Made by a program: the position numbers and the translations under genes. Shown here one piece after another: positions 54,529-61,983 of a stretch of DNA of 64,000 nt (the first letter of the stretch is position 1; each line of letters begins with the position of its first letter). Source of the stretch: RBC074 sp964470555 (lineage in GTDB: Bacteria > Acidobacteriota > Blastocatellia > RBC074); assembly GCA_964470555.1 (NCBI GenBank), contig CAYYDG010000006.1, forward strand, positions 1 to 64,000, given 5' to 3'. The notes beneath the pieces are model-generated. The model saw only the letters and a list, made by a program, of their open reading frames with translations, searched no databases and had not been told where the DNA came from.

Positions 54529-56259
54529 ATGTTCAGTAACACAAACGCTCACAGAAACGCCGGTTGGCGGCAATTCTTGTTCATTGCGTTGCTGGCCGGT
54601 CTGGCATGCCAGCCGGTTTTGGCTCAGCAACCGGCAGCGCGAATCGGCGTTGCCGCCGATAAACAAATCCATCTGACATTGCGCGATGCCGTGACGATGG
54701 CGCTGGACAACAACCGCGACATCGAAATCGAGCGGCTCAACACGCAATTGAACGAATTCGATTTGCGCGCGGCCAAAGGCGTGTACGACCCGTCGCTGAC
54801 CAGCAGCGTGGTTTACCAACGCCAAACAACGCCAGTAGCCTCCATTCTGTTGGGAGGCGAAAACGGGCGATTGCGAACCACGGAATTCACCGGCACGGCT
54901 ACGCTGACCAAACGATTGCCCTGGCAGGGCAGTCAGGTCAGCGTCAATTACGACCAGAGTCGCGCGACCAGCGACAACGTGTTCAATTCACTGAACCCGC
55001 AATTCACGTCGCGGCTGGCGGTGGAATTTTCGCAACCGCTGATGCGCAATCGAACGATTGACGCCGAACGTCGCCAGATTCGCATTGCCAGCAAACGACT
55101 GGATTTGTCCGACAGCCAGTTTCGCCAACGCGCGATTGAAATCATCGCCGGAGTCGAACGCGCCTATTGGGATTTGGTCTTTGCGCGCCGCGACGCCGAC
55201 ATCAAACGCGAATCGGTTGAACTGGCTCGCACGCAACTGGAACACAACGAACGCCTGGTCAAACAGGGAACGCTGGCTCCGTCGGATGTGGTTTCAGCTC
55301 GCGTTGAAGTCGAACGTCGCATTGACGAAGCCGAAGCCGCCACCGAAGCGATTCAACGCGCGGAAAATGCGTTGAAGGCGTTGATTCTGCCTTCGGGAAA
55401 TGGCGAACAGTGGCCAGCGAGCAGTCGCGAGCAGTGGAATGCCGCGCTGGTTCCCGCCGAACAACCACAACTGAAATCCGAAGCGACCTTGCCGTTGGCG
55501 GATGCGATGCGACTGGCTTTCAGCAATCGGCAGGAATTGGAGCAATACCGGTTGCGAAAAGAGATGAACAAGATTGACGTCGAATATTTCCGGGACCAAA
55601 CCAAACCGCAGATCAATCTGATTGCCAGTTACGGAACTTATGGTCTGGCGGGCACAGAGCGTTCGGCGATCAACCCGATTGTCCAAAGCAATCAATTGCT
55701 GTTCGACCGCGTCAACCAGCTTTCGCAAATCGCGGGTTTGCCTGTGTTGCCGCCGATTTCCTTCGGTTCGACGCCGGATAAATTTCTCGGCGGATATGGG
55801 CAAAGCCTCGGCAATTTGTGGAGCAACGATTACCGGTCGTTTCGTGTGGGCATTTCGATCAACTGGTCGCTGGGCAATCGCACAGCAAAAGCGCAGTACG
55901 GACGCGCGCTGGCCGAAAGTCGCAAGCTGGACACGGAGCGCCAACGCATCGAACAAACCATCGAAGTCGAAGTCCGCAACGCGCTGCAAGCGGTCGAAGT
56001 CGCCAAGCGCAGAGTGGAAGCTGCGACAAATTCGCGCGTCAACGCCGAACTGCAATACCAGAGCGAGCAGCGCAAATTCGACGGCGGACAATCCACCAAC
56101 TTTTTCGTGCTGGATCGGCAAAACGCCTTGTCAGCGGCGCGCGGGCGCGAACTGAAAGCATTGACCGATTACACCAAAGCCGCTGCGGAATTGCAGCGCG
56201 CCATGTCCACCACGCTCAGCAGCAACAACGTCGCGCTGGCCAGCCGAAAGCTAAATTGA
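54529..56259 (+). CDS. TolC-family outer membrane efflux protein
   Basis: The 576-residue protein has a signal peptide (FLFIALLAGLACQPVLAQ) and two outer-membrane-factor repeats. LTLRDAVTMALDNNRDIEIE starts the first and LPLADAMRLAFSNRQELEQY the second. Long coiled helices are present in each half (RRIDEAEAATEAIQRAENAL). It would form the trimeric outer channel for the transporter encoded downstream. An AAGGAGGGA site precedes the ATG. Confidence 0.95.
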   Translation: MFSNTNAHRNAGWRQFLFIALLAGLACQPVLAQQPAARIGVAADKQIHLTLRDAVTMALDNNRDIEIERLNTQLNEFDLRAAKGVYDPSLTSSVVYQRQTTPVASILLGGENGRLRTTEFTGTATLTKRLPWQGSQVSVNYDQSRATSDNVFNSLNPQFTSRLAVEFSQPLMRNRTIDAERRQIRIASKRLDLSDSQFRQRAIEIIAGVERAYWDLVFARRDADIKRESVELARTQLEHNERLVKQGTLAPSDVVSARVEVERRIDEAEAATEAIQRAENALKALILPSGNGEQWPASSREQWNAALVPAEQPQLKSEATLPLADAMRLAFSNRQELEQYRLRKEMNKIDVEYFRDQTKPQINLIASYGTYGLAGTERSAINPIVQSNQLLFDRVNQLSQIAGLPVLPPISFGSTPDKFLGGYGQSLGNLWSNDYRSFRVGISINWSLGNRTAKAQYGRALAESRKLDTERQRIEQTIEVEVRNALQAVEVAKRRVEAATNSRVNAELQYQSEQRKFDGGQSTNFFVLDRQNALSAARGRELKALTDYTKAAAELQRAMSTTLSSNNVALASRKLN

Positions 56260-56260
56260 T

Positions 56261-56347
56261 GTCCGACAAGCTGCCAGCTTGTCGGGGCTAGCTTATAAAA
56301 ATGAATCAGCAGTAAACGAAACTTCGACAAGCTGGCAGCTTGTCGAA
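56261..56347. repeat. GACAAGCTGCCAGCTTGTC palindromic element, intergenic copy
   Basis: GTCCGACAAGCTGCCAGCTT at 56261 and TTCGACAAGCTGGCAGCTTG at 56323 are each palindromic and inverted relative to each other. It lies between tolC and the hlyD-type gene. A second copy lies inside the ABC ATPase gene at 57639-57719. Confidence 0.9.
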
Positions 56348-56365
56348 CGTGGAAGGAGGGAACGT

Positions 56366-57589
56366 ATGACGAAAAACAACAATGAAACCGGTAACAAGAG
56401 CAATCGGAAGAAAAAAATCGCGCGCGTGATTCTGGCCATCACGTTATTGAGCGGAACGGCGGCCTGGTGGTTTTTCTTCCGCCAACCGTCCGACGCGAAG
56501 GAAATCATCGCCGTCAGCGGACGCATTGAAAGCGATGACGCGATTGTCGCCGCCAAAACATCCGGGCGCATACGCGAAATCACCGTCCGCGAAGGCGACC
56601 ACGTCAAAGCCGGGCAAGTTGTGGCCGTGCTCGACGACGACCAGATCAACGCCCGTGTGCAACAGGAACAATCGAACGTCGAACGCAGCGAAGCCCGATT
56701 GCGATTTTCGCGCCAGCAGATTGCCGTGTTGCAGGCGCAGCTTGAACAAAGCCGGTTGGGCGTGAACCAGGCGCGCGTGGATGCCGAAGGGCGCGTCAGT
56801 CAGGCGCAAGCCGTCGTCGCTTCGGCGGAAGCTTCGTTGGCCAAAGCGGAAGCCGATTACCGACAGGCGCGCGCCGACGAAGAACGGTTCACGACATTGG
56901 CCGATCAAGGCGATGTGCCCGCGCGCGACGGCGAACACGCGCGCACCACGGCACAGGCGCACAAAGCCGTTGTCGAAGCAGCGCGCAAACAGGTTGACGC
57001 CGCCAAAGGCGCGTTGCTGGCCGCCAAAGCCAATCTGGACAATCCCGCGATTCGCGCGGCGCAGGCGGCTTCCGTCGAACAGCAAATTATGCAGGCGCAA
57101 GCCGACATCCAATCCGCCGAAGCCGAAGTGGCGCGCAGTCGCGCGCAGTTGCAGGAGGCCGAAGCCAATCGCAGCGATTTGCAGATTGTCGCTCCGTTTG
57201 AGGGAACCGTGGCCACGCGCTCTGCCGAACCAGGAGAAATCGTGTCGCCGGGCACGGCGATTTTGACCATCCTGAATCCGGGGCAGGTCTATCTGCGCGC
57301 GTTCATTCCCGAAGGCGAAATTGGCCGCGTTCGCACGGGACAGTTGGCGCGCGTGTTTCTGGATTCCAATCCGCAGCAACCGCTGGAGGCCACGGTTGCG
57401 CGCATTGATCCGCAAGCGTCGTTCACGCCGGAAAACACTTATTTCCGCGACGACCGCATCCGGCAAGTCGTCGGCGTGAAGTTACAACTGAACAACCCGC
57501 AAGGCTTCGCCAAACCGGGCATGCCCGCCGATGGTGAAGTCCTGGTCGAAGGCAATCAATGGGTGGCAAGCAAAAGAGACAGCCGATAA
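56366..57589 (+). CDS. HlyD-type membrane fusion protein
   Basis: The 407-residue periplasmic adaptor has one N-terminal membrane helix (ARVILAITLLSGTAAWWFFF). The biotinyl-lipoyl half-motifs are ISGRIREITVREGDHVKAGQ-like near residue 65 and VAPFEGTVATRSAEPGEIV near 280. A long coiled-coil hairpin lies between them and the beta-barrel domain is near 310-390. It bridges the inner membrane permease with TolC. The start has a GGAAGGAGGG site. Confidence 0.95.
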   Translation: MTKNNNETGNKSNRKKKIARVILAITLLSGTAAWWFFFRQPSDAKEIIAVSGRIESDDAIVAAKTSGRIREITVREGDHVKAGQVVAVLDDDQINARVQQEQSNVERSEARLRFSRQQIAVLQAQLEQSRLGVNQARVDAEGRVSQAQAVVASAEASLAKAEADYRQARADEERFTTLADQGDVPARDGEHARTTAQAHKAVVEAARKQVDAAKGALLAAKANLDNPAIRAAQAASVEQQIMQAQADIQSAEAEVARSRAQLQEAEANRSDLQIVAPFEGTVATRSAEPGEIVSPGTAILTILNPGQVYLRAFIPEGEIGRVRTGQLARVFLDSNPQQPLEATVARIDPQASFTPENTYFRDDRIRQVVGVKLQLNNPQGFAKPGMPADGEVLVEGNQWVASKRDSR

Positions 57590-57600
57590 GGAGGGACACA

Positions 57601-59646
57601 ATGAGCGCATTGGTTGAAATTGCGAAAGGCTTGCCGGTGTCCGACAAGCTGCCAGCTTGTCGAGCTTTCTCGATGGGTACGTCCAACGAAGTCGCCGACA
57701 AGCTGGCAACTCGTCGGACATTTTCAGAAGAAATCGCCATTCGCATTCGCAGCTTGCGGAAAAGTTATGGCGATCTGGAAGCCGTGCGCGGCCTTGATCT
57801 GGAAATTCGGCGCGGCGAAATCTTCGGGCTGATTGGGCCGGATGGCGCAGGCAAGACTTCGATCTTTCAAATTCTGGGTGGCGTGATGCCAGCGACGGCT
57901 GGTGAAGCGTTGGTGTTCGGGGAAACGGCGCGCGACGCGCGTTCGCAGATTGGTTACCTGACGCAAACGTTCAGCCTGTACCAGGATTTGAGCGTCGCCG
58001 AAAACCTGCGTTACGTCGGGCAATTGCGGAAATTGCGAACCCGCGAGATCGAGCAGCGCGGACGACGTTACCTGCAACTGTTCGACATGGATCGTTTCGC
58101 GGATCGGTTGGCGGGCAAGCTCAGCGGCGGCATGAAACAAAAGCTGGCGCTGGCTTGCGCGCTGATCAGCGAACCGAAGTTGTTGTTGCTGGACGAACCG
58201 ACCACTGGCGTTGATCCTGTTTCGCGCCGCGAATTTTGGGACACGCTGGCCGGATTGGCGGCGAACGGAATGACGATAGTCGTTGCCACGCCGTATCTGG
58301 ACGAAGCCGAACGCTGCACGCGCGTGGCCTTGATGCACGACGGCACGATTCATCAGATCGGATCGCCAGCGGAAATTCGCAGCAATCTGGGATTGCATCG
58401 GCTGGAAGTTCGCGCGTCGAAGCTCAGCCAGGCGGAAGAGGTGTTGGGACAGGTTGCCGAAATCGCCGACGTGCAACGATTCGGCGACCGGCTGGATTTG
58501 ATGGTGCATGATCTGCATCAGGGCGAACGGCTGACCCGTTCGGCGCTGGGTGCGGCTGACATCGAAGTGCGCGAAATCGACAGCGGGTTGCCGACCCTGG
58601 AAAATGCGTTCGTTTCGATCCTGCGCGATTTGAATGGCGAGGTGGCCATTCCGCCATTTCCTCAGCGGCGGCAGTTTCGCCAACGTCCGCCGGATGCCAT
58701 TGCCATCGGAGCGCGCAATCTGCACAAGCGTTTTGGCGCGTTTCACGCGGTCAACAACGTCAACATCGAAGTCAAATACGGCGAAATTTACGGCTTGCTG
58801 GGAGCGAACGGCGCGGGCAAAACCACGACGATCAAAATCCTGTGCGGATTGATTGCGCCCACCAGCGGCGAAATGGAACTTGCCGGAGAGCATGGCAGCC
58901 TGCGGTCGAGCTTCGTGCGCCAGCGCATCGGCTATATGTCGCAGAAGTTTTCGCTCTACGACGATTTGACGATCAACGACAACCTGGAATTTTTCGCGGG
59001 CGTGTATCAAGTGCCGCCCGAAGAGCGCGAAGAAAAGAAACGCTGGGTGTTGGAATTTTCCGGCTTGAAAGGGCGCGGCGAAATGTTGACCGGCGAATTG
59101 CCCGGCGGCTGGAAACAGCGCGTCGCGTTTGGCGCGGCGATCATGCACGAACCGAGTGTGCTGTTTCTGGACGAACCGACTTCCGGCGTTGACCCGCTGG
59201 CGCGGCGCGCGTTCTGGCGAATGATCAATCAACTGGCCGATCGCGGCGTAGCCGTGCTGGTGACGACGCATTACCTGGAAGAAGCCGAACAATGCAATCG
59301 GCTGGGCTTTATGGTGGCGGGCGAACTGGTGGCCGAAGGCACGCCCAGCGGAATCAAAGCCGCTCAAAACGACAACCTGATTGAATTGATGACCGACGCT
59401 CCGCAACACGCGGCAGATTTGCTCAAAAGCGAAATGGATCGTTGGCGCGTGTCGTTGTTCGGCGACCGGTTGCACGTTGTCGTCGCCGAAGAAGTCCAGT
59501 TGGGAATTCGGCGCATTTCGCAGCGGTTGCACGATGCGGGCATTCAGGTCGCGCACGCGCGGCAGGAACGATTTTCGCTGGAAGATGTGTTCATCGCCGT
59601 CGTCGAACAGGCGCGGCTCAACGGCAAAGTTGCCGCAGGAGATTGA
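57601..59646 (+). CDS. ABC transporter protein with two ATPase domains (RbbA-like)
   Basis: The 681-residue protein joins two nucleotide-binding domains. The first has Walker A GPDGAGKTS and LSGGMKQKLALACAL; the second has GANGAGKTTT and a degenerate signature LPGGWKQRVAFGAAI. GPDGAGKT is the characteristic variant of the YhiH/RbbA group, which works with a YhiI-type adaptor and YhhJ-type permeases as here. Residues about 13-41 (VSDKLPACRAFSMGTSNEVA, ADKLATRRTF) come from an in-frame palindromic repeat ahead of the first domain. Transport substrate is unknown. Confidence 0.94.
   Translation: MSALVEIAKGLPVSDKLPACRAFSMGTSNEVADKLATRRTFSEEIAIRIRSLRKSYGDLEAVRGLDLEIRRGEIFGLIGPDGAGKTSIFQILGGVMPATAGEALVFGETARDARSQIGYLTQTFSLYQDLSVAENLRYVGQLRKLRTREIEQRGRRYLQLFDMDRFADRLAGKLSGGMKQKLALACALISEPKLLLLDEPTTGVDPVSRREFWDTLAGLAANGMTIVVATPYLDEAERCTRVALMHDGTIHQIGSPAEIRSNLGLHRLEVRASKLSQAEEVLGQVAEIADVQRFGDRLDLMVHDLHQGERLTRSALGAADIEVREIDSGLPTLENAFVSILRDLNGEVAIPPFPQRRQFRQRPPDAIAIGARNLHKRFGAFHAVNNVNIEVKYGEIYGLLGANGAGKTTTIKILCGLIAPTSGEMELAGEHGSLRSSFVRQRIGYMSQKFSLYDDLTINDNLEFFAGVYQVPPEEREEKKRWVLEFSGLKGRGEMLTGELPGGWKQRVAFGAAIMHEPSVLFLDEPTSGVDPLARRAFWRMINQLADRGVAVLVTTHYLEEAEQCNRLGFMVAGELVAEGTPSGIKAAQNDNLIELMTDAPQHAADLLKSEMDRWRVSLFGDRLHVVVAEEVQLGIRRISQRLHDAGIQVAHARQERFSLEDVFIAVVEQARLNGKVAAGD
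57639..57719. repeat. GACAAGCTGCCAGCTTGTC palindromic element inside the ABC gene
   Basis: GTCCGACAAGCTGCCAGCTT begins at 57639 and CCGACAAGCTGGCAACTCGT at 57695. The same arms in the same order form the intergenic copy at 56261-56347. The insertion keeps the frame and adds about 27 residues to the N-terminus. Confidence 0.88.
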
Positions 59647-59659
59647 GGAAAGGACGTTT

Positions 59660-60763
59660 ATGAAACGAATCATTGCCCAGGCTCGCAAGGAACTGACGCA
59701 GGTGTTCCGCGATAAATTGACGGTTGCGTTGGCCTTGATCCTGCCGTTGATTTTGCTGGCGCTGCTCGGCACGGCGCTTTCGCTGTCGGTCAAAGGCGTC
59801 GCCGTCGTCGTGCAGGATTTCGACCGCACACCACTATCGCGCCAATATCTGGATTTGCTCAACGCGTCGCTGACCTTTCGTGTGGTGGCGTCGGATCGTT
59901 CGCCCGCGGAAATCATGGCGTCCGAAGAAGCGCGCGTGGTGATCGTGATTCCTGAAAATTTCGAGCGCGATTTTCTGCGTGGCCAGATGGCGGAAGTCCA
60001 GTGGTTGATTGATGCCGTGGACGCCAACACAGCGAACACCATGCGCGGACAAGCGGCTGCGCTGACCAATGCGTTTGCGGCGCAGTTCGTCGGTGGTAAT
60101 CAGCAACAGGCGGCGATCAAGGCCGATACGCGTATGTGGTACAACCCCGGCGCTTCTTCCCGCAAATTCATCGGCCCCGGAGCTTTTGCCGTCGTGCTGG
60201 CGCTGTTCCCGCCGCTGCTGGCGGCGTTGGCGTTGTCGCGCGAAGGCGAGCAAAAAACCATTCTGCAAGTGTACGTGTCCAGCATTTCGGCGCACGAATT
60301 TCTGCTGGGCAAGATCGCTGCGTTTTTCATTGTTGCCGTGGCGGAATGGGCGCTGGCCTTGCTGGTGGCGGCTCCGCTCTTTGATTTCAAGCTGGCGGGC
60401 GACCCGACGCCGTTGCTGGTTGGTACTGCGCTGTATCTGTTTTGCAGCGTTTGTTTCGGCGTGATGGTCGGCGTTTCGATTCCCAATCAGGCGGCGGCAA
60501 TTCAAGCCGTGGCGGCGGTGCAATTTCTGCTGTCGTTCCTGTTGTCGGGATTCATCTTTCCGGTGTCGAACATTCCGTGGGGCATTCGCTGGATTTCGGC
60601 ATTCGTTCCGGCGCGGTATTTCATCGAAATTTCCCGCGATGCGTTTGTGCGCGGCGGAGGCTGGCCAGCCGTCTGGCATGCGCCGTTGATGCTGGCGCTG
60701 ATTGGAGCCGTGTTCTTTTTCCGAGCCTGGCGAAAGATGCGGCACATGCAAATTGCTGCGTGA
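59660..60763 (+). CDS. ABC-2 type permease, first of two
   Basis: The 367-residue protein has the ABC-2 permease layout: an N-terminal helix (LALILPLILLALLGTALSLS), a periplasmic domain of about 150 residues, then five helices starting near PGAFAVVLALFPPLLAALAL. SGFIFPVSNIPWGIRWIS is a family feature. It follows the ATPase gene by 13 bp. It would form the export path with the second permease. Confidence 0.94.
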   Translation: MKRIIAQARKELTQVFRDKLTVALALILPLILLALLGTALSLSVKGVAVVVQDFDRTPLSRQYLDLLNASLTFRVVASDRSPAEIMASEEARVVIVIPENFERDFLRGQMAEVQWLIDAVDANTANTMRGQAAALTNAFAAQFVGGNQQQAAIKADTRMWYNPGASSRKFIGPGAFAVVLALFPPLLAALALSREGEQKTILQVYVSSISAHEFLLGKIAAFFIVAVAEWALALLVAAPLFDFKLAGDPTPLLVGTALYLFCSVCFGVMVGVSIPNQAAAIQAVAAVQFLLSFLLSGFIFPVSNIPWGIRWISAFVPARYFIEISRDAFVRGGGWPAVWHAPLMLALIGAVFFFRAWRKMRHMQIAA

Positions 60764-60813
60764 GGGGTCAGGAGTCAGTTGTTACTGCTGAGCGATATTT
60801 AGGAGAAGGAGCT

Positions 60814-61980
60814 ATGAAGCATTTCATCAACATGATTCGTTGCTGGCGGTTGTGGCCGTTGTTTCTGAAAGAATTGCGCCAGATCAAAGCGGACAAAAAA
60901 CTGGTTGTGTCATTGATTTTGCCGCCTACGGTACAACTGCTGATTTTTGGATTTGCGCTCAATCCGGAAGTGACCAATTTGCGGCTGGGTGTGGTGGACG
61001 AAAGCCGCTCGGCGGCCAGCCGCGAAGTGGTTTCGGCCTTTGTCGAAAGCCGTTCGTTTCACGTCGCCGAAAGCTTTCAATCGTCGGCGGAACTCGGCGC
61101 GGCGTTGAGCGCCGGAAAACTGGATGCAGGATTGATCGTTCCGTCCAACTTTGCCGAACAGCGCCAGCGACGCGAAACCGCGCGTGTGCAATTGTTGCTG
61201 GACGCGGTCAATTCCAACACGGCGGGAATCGCCAGCGGATATGCCGCGCGCATCATTGCCGCGCTCAACCAGCGGATTGCTCAGGATTCGCCCGGCGTTG
61301 CGCTGACGACTGCGGGCGGTTCGCCCAGTGCGCGCGGGCAATTCGTGGCGCGCGTGGCGTTGCTGTTCAATCCGGGATTGGAAAGCGCATGGTTCATCGT
61401 CACCGGCGTGATCGGAATTTTGCTGGTGCTGAACGGTTCGATCATCGGTTCGGCGGCGATGGTCAAGGAAAAGGAAGTCGGCACGATTGAACAATTGCTG
61501 ATGACTCCGGCGCAGGCTGTCGAAATCGTCACGGCCAAAATCGCTCCGCTGTTTGTGCTGCTTTCGACGCAGATTGTGTTGGCGCTGACGGTTTCGTATC
61601 TGGTGTTCGGATTGCCAATTCGTGGCAGTCTGGTGCTGCTGTTCGCCGCCGGAATGTTGTGCGTGCTGGTCGGCATAGGCATTGGTACGTTTCTGGCGAC
61701 GTTCAGCAAATCGCAACAGCAAGCCCAGTTGATGGGATTTTTCATCAATCCGCCGCTTTCGATGTTGTCGGGCGCAACGACTCCGGTCGAAGCCATGCCG
61801 ACGTGGATGCAGCCGCTGACGCAACTGAATCCGATTTGCCACTTTGCCACGATTGCGCGCGGCGTGTTGTTGCGCGGCGCAGGGCTGGAAGCGATTTACC
61901 CGAACCTCTTGGCGCTGGTCGGATTTGCCGTGGTGCTGGTGGGCGTCAGCGCGTGGCGGTTTCGCAAACAACTGGGATGA
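60814..61980 (+). CDS. ABC-2 type permease, second of two (YhhJ-like)
   Basis: The 388-residue protein has the same plan: an N-terminal KELRQIKADKKLVVSLILPP, a periplasmic domain, and a helix cluster. EKEVGTIEQLLMTPAQAVEI is the diagnostic cytoplasmic loop and SMLSGATTPVEAMPTWMQPL a conserved turn. An AGGAGAAGGAG site precedes the ATG. A GGGGTCAGGAGTCAG word-like sequence lies in the short gap before it. It is the last gene of the operon and ends 3 bp from the convergent ppc gene. Confidence 0.94.
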   Translation: MKHFINMIRCWRLWPLFLKELRQIKADKKLVVSLILPPTVQLLIFGFALNPEVTNLRLGVVDESRSAASREVVSAFVESRSFHVAESFQSSAELGAALSAGKLDAGLIVPSNFAEQRQRRETARVQLLLDAVNSNTAGIASGYAARIIAALNQRIAQDSPGVALTTAGGSPSARGQFVARVALLFNPGLESAWFIVTGVIGILLVLNGSIIGSAAMVKEKEVGTIEQLLMTPAQAVEIVTAKIAPLFVLLSTQIVLALTVSYLVFGLPIRGSLVLLFAAGMLCVLVGIGIGTFLATFSKSQQQAQLMGFFINPPLSMLSGATTPVEAMPTWMQPLTQLNPICHFATIARGVLLRGAGLEAIYPNLLALVGFAVVLVGVSAWRFRKQLG

Positions 61981-61983
61981 CGT

